Shown: piece by piece, positions 1 to 7,164 of the stretch
How the letters are laid out: the number at the start of each line of letters is the position of its first letter
Numbering within the stretch: the first letter of the stretch is position 1
Origin: Mesobacillus maritimus
GTDB taxonomy: Bacteria; Bacillota; Bacilli; Bacillales; Cytobacillaceae
Assembly (NCBI RefSeq): GCF_023715205.1
Contig: NZ_JAMBNR010000004.1
Coordinates: 62,001 to 126,000, forward strand
Direction: 5' to 3'
Length of the DNA stretch: 64,000 bases
Position numbers and translations under genes: made by a program
The notes under the pieces: model-generated
Seen by the model: only the letters and a program-made list of their open reading frames with translations
The model's database searches: none
Told to the model about the DNA's origin: nothing

Positions 1-2
1 TG

Positions 3-494
3 GTGACATTAATGATTCCAGCTCAACTGATCTTTTTACCTGTATTTTTAAATTTAAGTAGCTGGGGATTACTAGACACGCTTTGGGGTTTGATTTTGCC
101 ATTTGCAACCAGTGCCTTCGGAATTTTTCTGTTAAGACAAACTTTTAAGCAAGTCCCGGAAGAAGTCATCGAAGCCGCTAGGTTAGATAACGCCTCTGAG
201 TGGAAGATCATGCGAAGAATTATGGTGCCGATGGCCAAACCGACATTAGTGACTTTTGGGTTGTTTAGTTTTATTACGCATTGGAATGATTATTTCTGGC
301 CGCTGGTGATGACAACGACTGATCAATCTAGAACTTTACCACTCGGGATTGCTCAATTGCGCCAAGTCGAAGGCGGAGCTTCATGGAATATTTTAATGGC
401 TGGAAATATGATCCTCGTGATTCCAATTTTAATCATTTTCTTTATTGCGCAACGGCAAATTATTCGTGCCTTTGTCTATACAGGCGTTAAATAG
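3..494 (+). CDS. ABC transporter permease, MalG/UgpE type (C-terminal part)
   Basis: Partial gene entering from the left edge; the in-frame GTG at its first codon is most likely an internal valine. The 163 visible residues are the C-terminal part of a carbohydrate-type ABC importer permease (family members are usually about 275-295 residues). The cytoplasmic EAA loop that contacts the ATPase is present (EAARLDNASEWKIMRR), followed by W-x-D-Y-F-W-P and two further hydrophobic membrane segments, ending in the family-typical FVYTGVK. The substrate cannot be read from this fragment. A metallophosphoesterase follows after 170 bp, so a glycerophosphodiester or other phospho-substrate system is possible, but that is inference. 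Confidence 0.9.
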   Translation: MTLMIPAQLIFLPVFLNLSSWGLLDTLWGLILPFATSAFGIFLLRQTFKQVPEEVIEAARLDNASEWKIMRRIMVPMAKPTLVTFGLFSFITHWNDYFWPLVMTTTDQSRTLPLGIAQLRQVEGGASWNILMAGNMILVIPILIIFFIAQRQIIRAFVYTGVK

Positions 495-666
495 GAGTAG
501 GATGAATGTGATTGGTTTATTGAGGTTGGCCTGGTAGGACTATTCCCCAAGAAAATCCGATTACTCTGATAAACGTATTTGTGTATAAAAATACCAATTA
601 TTTACCACCGAGCTAATCTGTCGAATCCATTGCTAAATAAAATTAATTATAGAGGAGTGTATCGAA

Positions 667-1509
667 ATGAAGATAGCAGTTATTGGTGATTTACATTATC
701 CAAGTTCAAAAGGTTTAGATGAAAATGCTGTAGGAAGTCGAGATCAATTTTTTTCAACCTATATGGATTACTTTCTCAACATGGAAGCAGCTTATCATAT
801 CTCTGTTGGCGATTTAACCAATTTTGGCACAAAAGATGAATTAAATGAAATTTATGGCTATATACACCCATATCAAAGGTCATTTATCCATACTTTAGGG
901 AATCACGATTTATATAGCCAAACCCGGGAAGAGGTGCTAAACCAAGTGGGGATGAAAGGTAATCATTCCATTGAAAGTGATGAAGTTCATTTAGTTTTCT
1001 TAGAAACCGCTCGTGAGCAGGATTTTGATCGTTGGGATGGTTGGATAAGCGAAGAACAGCAAATCTGGTTGGCATCCGAAATCGAAAAATCAGGGGATAA
1101 ATTAATGGTCGTCTTTGCCCATCATCCGGTTTATGATACTACATTGCGTTCAAACATGCGTATGCTTTCAATCGAGCCAAGCATCGATATATGGTCTATA
1201 TTAAGTAAGAAAAAAGGGAAAGGGATATATGTAAATGGTCACAATCATATGGATTCAATTGTTCATAAGGAGAACTGGACGTTTATGCAAATTGCTTCTG
1301 TGCTAGATGATCAAAGTGTAAGAATGCTAGAAATCAAGGATGACAATTGTCAGATTACAACCGTTTATGTAGGAACGGAACAGTCAAGGCAACAGGCTTC
1401 AATTATTGGCCATGCGATTGATCACTTTCAACCTTTTCCGGAGGGGGTAGGAACCACGCTTGAACGGAACGTTATCATTCCATTAAAGGTTGTACAGACT
1501 GTTGAATAA
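667..1509 (+). CDS. Calcineurin-like metallophosphoesterase
   Basis: Predicted cytosolic binuclear-metal phosphoesterase of 280 residues with all signature blocks in order: GDLHYP near residue 7, GDLTNFG near 48, GNHD near 78, AHHPVYD near 151 and NGHNH near 190. These supply the metal ligands of the calcineurin/class III cyclic-nucleotide phosphodiesterase fold. No signal peptide is visible. The start ATG follows GAGGAGTG at good spacing. It lies 170 bp behind an ABC sugar-type permease in the same direction, so the substrate may be an imported phosphodiester or a cyclic nucleotide; the sequence alone does not decide this. Confidence 0.9.
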   Translation: MKIAVIGDLHYPSSKGLDENAVGSRDQFFSTYMDYFLNMEAAYHISVGDLTNFGTKDELNEIYGYIHPYQRSFIHTLGNHDLYSQTREEVLNQVGMKGNHSIESDEVHLVFLETAREQDFDRWDGWISEEQQIWLASEIEKSGDKLMVVFAHHPVYDTTLRSNMRMLSIEPSIDIWSILSKKKGKGIYVNGHNHMDSIVHKENWTFMQIASVLDDQSVRMLEIKDDNCQITTVYVGTEQSRQQASIIGHAIDHFQPFPEGVGTTLERNVIIPLKVVQTVE

Positions 1510-1536
1510 TCCTCATCTTTGTACTAAGCCACAAGA

Positions 1537-1559
1537 CTCGCCAAATTGGTGAGTTTTTT
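1537..1559 (+). terminator. Intrinsic terminator of the phosphoesterase gene
   Basis: Stem ACTCGCC / GGTGAGT (one G-U pair) with a short AAATT loop, followed directly by six T. The interspersed element at 1566 is inserted just behind its T-run. Confidence 0.75.
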
Positions 1560-1565
1560 CTTTAA

Positions 1566-1744
1566 GGCTCTTTTCTAAACTTTGTAGCTTTTGAACAAAA
1601 AGTACGGCTGTATCAGCTAGGTTTTAAATAAAATAGCTTCACTTAGGAGAAAAGAGCTTGAAAACTATATTCAAACATAAGAACTGGCTACAATTGCGTT
1701 AAAATCGGCTGTAGGATTTAACAACAAACTTTACGAAACCAGCC
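1566..1744 (+). mobile_element. MITE-like interspersed element, copy A
   Basis: A 179-bp full-length copy. Left end GGCTCTTTTCTAAAC, right end TTTACGAAACCAGCC, flanked by a perfect 8-bp direct repeat TTCTTTAA (1558-1565 and 1745-1752). It carries the internal AGGAGAAAAGAGCTTG block, an inverted match to the left end, and the GTTAAAATC...GATTTAAC hairpin near the right end. It contains no coding capacity. It accounts for most of the 1510-1896 intergenic stretch; I see nothing else there beyond the terminator and the RBS of the next gene. Confidence 0.88.
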
Positions 1745-1896
1745 TTCTTTAAAAAGATTTTTCCTAACTTCTCCAATCAGGATCTTTTTATTATCGAATT
1801 CTAATCTTCTATTCATGTTACTCTCATTCATTTTTCATAAAGCATCAGTAAATTAAGTATTAACAAAACAAAATGAATTTTCGGAGGATCATAGAT

Positions 1897-3084
1897 ATGA
1901 AGATTGTGATTGTACCATCTGGTTTTAAAGAATGTTTAGGTGCCGAAGAAGTAGCACAAGCGATAGAGCGAGGTGTAAAACGATTTGACCCATCGATATG
2001 TATGGAAGCAATTCCGATGATTGATGGTGGAGAAGGTTTTGCAAAAACAATTACCAATATTAAAAAAGGAACATTGATTTCTAAAAAGGTTACAGGACCA
2101 GTTGGCAACAAGGTTAATAGCCATTTTGGTATTTTTGAAGAAAAAGGGAAACGAACAGCGGTTATTGAAATGGCAGCTGTAGCTGGTTTGAAGTTAGTTC
2201 CTCGTGATCAGAGAAATCCTTTGAAAACAACAACTTATGGGGTGGGGGAGTTAATTCTGTCCGCACTAGATGAAGGGGTTGACAACATCTTAATCGGATG
2301 TGGTGATTCAGGAACGTCTGATGGTGGTGCAGGTATGGCCCAAGCAATGGGGGTACGTTTTTTCGATAATCAACATCGTGAAGTGAACATTAAGGGTGGA
2401 GTAGACCTTCTAAATGTGTCTTCTATAGATACTGCTCTTTTAGACAAACGGTTAAGCACAGTAAAAATTGACGTGGCATGTAACTGGCATAATGTCTTAT
2501 GTGGGGGAAAAGGCGTTGCCCGTGTGTTTGGGCCACAAAAAGGTGCAACTCCGAACCAAGTGGAACAATTATCAGCAGCGCTTGAACAATACGCCAATCT
2601 AATTTATGAAACAATTGGGACCGATGTTCGTTTACTGCCAGGAAGTGGGGCTTCAGGTGGATTAGGAGCTGGGCTAATTGCCTTTACTAATGCTATTTTA
2701 CACCCGCGTTTTGACATTATTATGAACTATATCGATATCGAAGAAAAAATTTCAACAGCAGACCTCGTATTTACTGCGGAAGGCAGTTTGGACTTTCAAA
2801 CTCCTAATGGGAAGATTCCTTCTGAAGTTGCTCGAATTGCTAAAAAGAAGAACATTCCAGTAGTTGCCATCACGGGGACGATTGGTAAAGGGGCAGATTT
2901 GAACTATTACACAGGGATCGATGCATTTTGCAGTATTATTCAAAAACCTACTTCCTTGGAAAAAGCAATGAAAAAAGCACCTGAATGGATTGAAGAAAGC
3001 ACTGAGTCTATTTTAAGACAAATCTCGATAGGGTCGGCAATTGCTCAAAGGAAACTGAATAATGAGAGTGTATATCTAAAATGA
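1897..3084 (+). CDS. glxK: Glycerate kinase (GlxK/GarK family)
   Basis: Phosphorylates D-glycerate with ATP, feeding it into glycolysis. The 395-residue protein starts MKIVIVPSGFKECLGAEEVA and shows the family blocks IPMIDGGEGF, GCGDSGTSDGGAGMAQA, PGSGASGGLG and VFTAEGSLDFQT; the length is normal (about 380). An ATG 24 bp further upstream is in frame, but GGAGG at 1883-1887 sits 9 bp before the ATG at 1897, which I take as the start. The stop overlaps the start of the SLC13 transporter gene (ATGA-type overlap), so the two are translationally coupled; glycerate or a related organic acid as the transported substrate is inference. Confidence 0.93.
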   Translation: MKIVIVPSGFKECLGAEEVAQAIERGVKRFDPSICMEAIPMIDGGEGFAKTITNIKKGTLISKKVTGPVGNKVNSHFGIFEEKGKRTAVIEMAAVAGLKLVPRDQRNPLKTTTYGVGELILSALDEGVDNILIGCGDSGTSDGGAGMAQAMGVRFFDNQHREVNIKGGVDLLNVSSIDTALLDKRLSTVKIDVACNWHNVLCGGKGVARVFGPQKGATPNQVEQLSAALEQYANLIYETIGTDVRLLPGSGASGGLGAGLIAFTNAILHPRFDIIMNYIDIEEKISTADLVFTAEGSLDFQTPNGKIPSEVARIAKKKNIPVVAITGTIGKGADLNYYTGIDAFCSIIQKPTSLEKAMKKAPEWIEESTESILRQISIGSAIAQRKLNNESVYLK

Positions 3085-4541
3085 TTACAACAACTCGTAT
3101 AGAAAAGTACCATGAAAAAAATCGTCCTTTAAGACCGTGGATCAATCATTTTTCGAAGAAGTTTATCATCATTACTTGTATCATTGTCTTTTTATTATTA
3201 GCAATTTTCTGGAATGATGCATTGGACTATCGTGGGAAAATCTCATTATTTGCCTTCGTATCTGCCATGATTTTATGGGTGGGCACAAAAATCCCTGCGG
3301 GGCTTATTGCCCTTTCTTTATTATTGTTTATTATCATTTTGAAGGCGGCTAGTCCAGACTTGTTGTATAGTTCCTTGTCCGAAGAAGTGGTGTGGTTAAT
3401 GTTAGGGGCTTTTATCATTGGTGAAGCGGTGAAACAGTCGGGGTTGGCTGAACGATTAATTTTCACATTAGTAAGGAAATCAAACAAAAAAGGTCAGCTA
3501 TTAAATGGGCTAGGTTCGATCGTATTCGCACTAACATTCTTCATACCTTCCACTTCTGGAAGAGCAGCATTATCGATGCCGATTATACAGCAACTGGGGA
3601 AAACATTCTCCCATAAAGAAAAAAATGGCTTAGCGATCCTAACGCCGATCATCATCTTGATGAGTACATCGGCAACTTTAATTGGTGCAGGTTCACATAT
3701 TATAGGGGTTAGTTTGCTTGAAAGCACGATGGGGCAGTCCATTTCATATTTCGAATGGTTTATTTGGGGAGTCCCGTTTGCTATGGTCATTACACTACTT
3801 TCGTTTTTTATTATAAAGGGATTTTTCTGGTCGAAAGAGGAATCTAAACCACTTACTCTTTCTCAACTAGATGATGAAAAATCGTTAAAAAACAGCCCAT
3901 TGAGTAATAAGGAAAAAGCCACTCTAGCTTTGATTTTTATCCTTGTAGGAGGATGGGTAACAGAAAGTATACACGGTTACGATATTGCTTTTGTTACCAT
4001 GATTGGAGCGACAATCGTCATGATGCCTACTTATGGAATCATTAGCTGGAAACAAGGTATGAAGTCAGTTTCTTGGAACTTGATTATATTTGTAGCTACA
4101 GCCACAGCATTGGGGAGCGTGTTAGTTGATACAGGAGTAGTAGCATGGATTGAAAAAGAATTAAGCCAGTTTCTCCATTTATTTAAAGGTGCCCCTGACT
4201 GGCTGATTGTCTTAACCGTGTTACTGATTACGGTAACAAGTCATTTATATATTACTTCCCATACAACTCGTGCCCTGGTCTTTATTCCAAGTTTACTCAT
4301 ATTTAGTGAATCCATTGGAATAAATCCATCTACAGTCACTTTTTTAAGTTTAATAGGAATGAATTATTGTGTGACCTTCCCTGTTAGTTCAAAAGCGTTA
4401 CTCTTATTTTATGAGGAAGGAGATCTATCCTATGATGCAAAACAGCTATTAAAAATTAGTATCATTTTGATGCCTGTCTATATCCTCACTATGATGATCT
4501 TCTATTTCACTTTTTGGCGGTGGACGGGGATGCAATTATAA
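3081..4541 (+). CDS. SLC13/DASS family anion transporter
   Basis: Integral membrane protein of 486 residues with about 11-13 hydrophobic segments, related to the divalent anion:Na+ symporter (DASS) and ArsB superfamily. Visible hallmarks are the re-entrant serine-rich stretches FIPSTSGRAALSMPII and TVTSHLYITSHTTRALVF. The start overlaps the glycerate kinase stop by 4 bp, making a two-gene operon. Substrate is not decidable from sequence; by context it may import glycerate, tartronate or another hydroxy acid. A perfect 8-bp-stem terminator follows at 4606. Confidence 0.85.
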   Translation: MITTTRIEKYHEKNRPLRPWINHFSKKFIIITCIIVFLLLAIFWNDALDYRGKISLFAFVSAMILWVGTKIPAGLIALSLLLFIIILKAASPDLLYSSLSEEVVWLMLGAFIIGEAVKQSGLAERLIFTLVRKSNKKGQLLNGLGSIVFALTFFIPSTSGRAALSMPIIQQLGKTFSHKEKNGLAILTPIIILMSTSATLIGAGSHIIGVSLLESTMGQSISYFEWFIWGVPFAMVITLLSFFIIKGFFWSKEESKPLTLSQLDDEKSLKNSPLSNKEKATLALIFILVGGWVTESIHGYDIAFVTMIGATIVMMPTYGIISWKQGMKSVSWNLIIFVATATALGSVLVDTGVVAWIEKELSQFLHLFKGAPDWLIVLTVLLITVTSHLYITSHTTRALVFIPSLLIFSESIGINPSTVTFLSLIGMNYCVTFPVSSKALLLFYEEGDLSYDAKQLLKISIILMPVYILTMMIFYFTFWRWTGMQL

Positions 4542-4605
4542 ATCCATTCTGAATTCGAAACGCATATCACATCGAGTGCGTAATAAAACTGATAAACTTT
4601 AAGTA

Positions 4606-4652
4606 GCGGTATCCAATAAGGCAAATCTGCGACTGTTGGATACTCTTTTTTA
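4606..4652 (+). terminator. Intrinsic terminator of the glxK-SLC13 operon
   Basis: GTATCCAA (4610-4617) pairs with TTGGATAC (4636-4643), then CTCTTTTTT. The loop contains a smaller GCAAATCTGC segment. Confidence 0.75.
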
Positions 4653-4993
4653 TGCTAAAATATGTTGTATCAACATTCTTGCTATTCAAAAATTGGTCAT
4701 AAAAAAAGAGCCTTTTATAAAGATTCATTCAGTTCATTCGTTATTCATTAGGTAATAGGACGAATAGAAAAACGAACTGAATAAATGCTCCATGGTAGTA
4801 TTATTGTTGAAAAGTATATAGAATGGATGAGGAAAAAAGATTCTACTTAATTCTTAACTCAAACTTTGCACCATTTTCAAGGTAACTCAAAGACACTTTT
4901 AATCTTATTGGGTTAACGTCGTGTGAAGTTCGTGTGATTGGAATAGTGATTCTATAATAAGAATGAAGAAAATAGAAACGAGGGAAGAGAGTA
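4653..4993. other. Intergenic stretch upstream of ddh
   Basis: No open reading frame is credible here. An interrupted inverted repeat is visible: ATTCAGTTC (4727-4735) with GAACTGAAT (4774-4782), and inside it ATTCG (4736-4740) with CGAAT (4761-4765). It lacks a T-run and sits about 210 bp before the ddh start, so it could be an operator or an RNA hairpin. Nothing else stands out. Confidence 0.4.
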
Positions 4994-5980
4994 ATGAGTA
5001 ATCAGATTAAAGTAGGAATTGTCGGCTATGGGAACCTTGGCCGAGGTACGATTGAAGCGATTAAACAAAGTTCAGATATGGAACTTGTCGCTATTTTTAC
5101 AAGAAGAGCACCTGAAAGTCTTTCAATTAATGAACCAAATGTAGAAGTATTACATATTTCAAGTGCAGAAGAATATAAAGATAAAATTGATGTAATGATT
5201 CTTTGTGGAGGCTCAGCAACAGATCTTCCAGATCAAGCCCCTCACTTTGCTAGAATGTTTAACACAATCGACAGCTATGATACACACGCAAAGATTCCTG
5301 AATTCTTTAGTGTGGTTGATGAAGCGGCTAAGGAAAGTGGAAAGACTAGCATTATTTCTGTTGGGTGGGATCCAGGTTTATTCTCATTGAACCGTTTAAT
5401 GGCAGAAGCGATTTTACCGAAGGGTGAAACTTATACTTTCTGGGGAAAAGGACTTAGCCAAGGACATTCAGACGCTGTTCGTAGAGTGGAAGGTGTAGCA
5501 GCTGGTGTTCAGTATACTGAACCGATTGAAGAGGCGATTGAGAAAGTAAAGAGTGGAGTAAATCCTGAATTATCTACACGTGAAAAACACCGACGCGTTT
5601 GCTATGTGGTAGCAGAAGAAGGTTATGATCAAGCAAAAATCGAACAGGACATTAAAACAATGCCTAACTACTTTGCTGATTATGAGACAGAAGTAAACTT
5701 TATTACCGCAGAAGAACTAAAAGAAAACCATTCGAAACTGCCACATGGTGGATTTGTTATTCGAAGCGGGAAGACAGCAGAAGATAATAACCAAATTATC
5801 GAATTCTCGCTTAACTTAGAGAGCAATCCAGAATTTACAGCTAGTGTTTTAGTTGCGTACGCAAGAGCAGCTTATCGGTTGAATAAAGAAGGACAAGTTG
5901 GTGCAAAAACGATCTTTGATGTTGCACCTGGTTATTTATCACCAAGATCTGCGGAAGACTTGAGAAAAGACCTATTGTAA
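4994..5980 (+). CDS. ddh: meso-Diaminopimelate dehydrogenase
   Basis: NADPH-dependent enzyme interconverting L-tetrahydrodipicolinate and meso-2,6-diaminopimelate, the one-step branch of the lysine/peptidoglycan precursor pathway. The 328-residue protein begins with a dinucleotide-binding motif GIVGYGNLGRG and contains the family blocks SYDTHAKIP, SVGWDPGLFSLNR and GLSQGHSDAVRRVEGV; its length fits the family (about 320-330). The start follows CGAGGGAAGAGAG. It is monocistronic, with a strong terminator directly behind it. Assignment rests on whole-length family resemblance; a role in D-amino acid production is possible for relatives. Confidence 0.92.
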   Translation: MSNQIKVGIVGYGNLGRGTIEAIKQSSDMELVAIFTRRAPESLSINEPNVEVLHISSAEEYKDKIDVMILCGGSATDLPDQAPHFARMFNTIDSYDTHAKIPEFFSVVDEAAKESGKTSIISVGWDPGLFSLNRLMAEAILPKGETYTFWGKGLSQGHSDAVRRVEGVAAGVQYTEPIEEAIEKVKSGVNPELSTREKHRRVCYVVAEEGYDQAKIEQDIKTMPNYFADYETEVNFITAEELKENHSKLPHGGFVIRSGKTAEDNNQIIEFSLNLESNPEFTASVLVAYARAAYRLNKEGQVGAKTIFDVAPGYLSPRSAEDLRKDLL

Positions 5981-5985
5981 TAGAG

Positions 5986-6031
5986 AAGTTCCTGCCCCCT
6001 ATTAAGTCATCGGGGGTCAGGAACTTTTTTA
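5986..6031 (+). terminator. Intrinsic terminator of ddh
   Basis: AAGTTCCTGCCCCC pairs with GGGGGTCAGGAACTT across a short loop, followed by T6. Confidence 0.88.
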
Positions 6032-6150
6032 TGTTTGGTTTTTAGATGAGGACGGAATGAATATGAATGGACAATGTTGGTGTTAAAAACAGTTAATTAT
6101 GGGGAAAAGGTTGGTTAAAATCCCATTGCGAGAAAATGACCCTTGTTTTG

Positions 6151-6879
6151 TTATGAAAAATGTTTTTTTACTGTCGCTTTGAAGTCCTCTTTCTTATCCT
6201 CAAATTGTCTTTTGCGGTGACCGTTTGCCCCAGATGGATGCGGAAAATTATATAGGATGGTTTGATGACGGATCTTGCCTTCAGCGACTAAATAGTGGAG
6301 CACTTCAGAAACAGCTTTCCCAGCTGGGATGATAATCGCATTTGGTACTTTGTTCACCTCTGGTACAAATAAATCTTGAATCATTTTTAAAAGGAAAGGA
6401 CGCTTAAGCATCGAAGGGCTAGAGCCTGTATAGTTCTTCTTGTTGATAAACACTGGATATCGAAGTGTTGAAGTAGAATGTAGAAAATGGTTCTTTTCAT
6501 CATACAACTCGGCGCAAGTTTTAATATGTAGAGCTTCATTAAGTTCAATCCCATCAAGCATTTCAATTAGATTCTTTCTAATCCCTTTTCCACCGAAGCT
6601 TGCCTGCTTTTTAGCATTTATTAAAACCTTCTCCCTGTTTTCTGCGTCAATGTGTTTTCGAACGTACTGAAAAGCTAATTGCATTTGTGTCCAACCTGGG
6701 GTAATACCAACTATCATCACTTTTGCCTCGGTATTTAGATACTCAAATGGAGCCCAAAAAACCTCAACATTGTTGTCCTTAGCAAAGAGGAAACTGTCTG
6801 TCATTAAATCTTCCTTTTGAAAATTGTCTTTCATTGGCAATTGCTTAAGATGAAGCTCATAATCCTCAAAATAGAACAT
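6151..6879 (-). CDS. Uracil-DNA glycosylase-fold protein of unknown function
   Basis: About 242 residues. I recognise only the fold-level signature of the uracil-DNA glycosylase superfamily: GITPGWTQ (motif 1 position, near residue 60) and FPHPSGANGHR (motif 2 position, near residue 220). The residues usually used for uracil recognition are not clearly present, so glycosylase activity is uncertain. The start is placed at 6879 because AGGAGGA lies 6-7 bp upstream; an in-frame ATG at 6918 has no such site. It is probably a single-gene unit with nothing co-transcribed nearby. Confidence 0.65.
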   Translation of the reverse strand: MFYFEDYELHLKQLPMKDNFQKEDLMTDSFLFAKDNNVEVFWAPFEYLNTEAKVMIVGITPGWTQMQLAFQYVRKHIDAENREKVLINAKKQASFGGKGIRKNLIEMLDGIELNEALHIKTCAELYDEKNHFLHSTSTLRYPVFINKKNYTGSSPSMLKRPFLLKMIQDLFVPEVNKVPNAIIIPAGKAVSEVLHYLVAEGKIRHQTILYNFPHPSGANGHRKRQFEDKKEDFKATVKKHFS

Positions 6880-6982
6880 TGACTTCCTCCTGCCTTGCGA
6901 AAATGGGATTATGCTCATTATCTGCAGGTGAACAAATAAAATGCAAATTAAAAGATAAATTAGGGGAGAAAAGAGAAGGAGC

Positions 6983-7026
6983 GATGTGACGGAATTTAGT
7001 GAGATTCCGTCACATCCCTCTTTTTT
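6983..7026 (+). terminator. Orphan plus-strand terminator-type hairpin
   Basis: A perfect 13-bp inverted repeat, GATGTGACGGAAT (6983-6995) and ATTCCGTCACATC (7004-7016), followed by CCTCTTTTTT. No plus-strand gene lies upstream within reach; both neighbours are on the minus strand. On the minus strand it lacks a clean T-run. Confidence 0.6.
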
Positions 7027-7031
7027 GTTAA

Positions 7032-7160
7032 GGCTCTTTTCTTAAACATTGTTGCTTTTTAAAGAAAATATAGAATGATTAGCTTTGATTCCATTTCCAA
7101 ATTCGTTTTCTCGTTAAAATCGGCTTTAGGCTTTTAACAACAAACTTTACGAAAACAGCC
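7032..7160 (+). mobile_element. MITE-like interspersed element, copy B
   Basis: A 129-bp shortened copy with GGCTCTTTTCTTAAACATTGTTGC at left (first 16 bases match the family end) and TTTACGAAAACAGCC at right. The flanking repeat TTTGTTAA (7024-7031) / CTTGTTAA (7161-7168) matches at 7 of 8 positions and covers the stop codon of the S9 peptidase gene. It sits immediately behind the T-run of the orphan hairpin. Confidence 0.85.
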
Positions 7161-7164
7161 CTTG

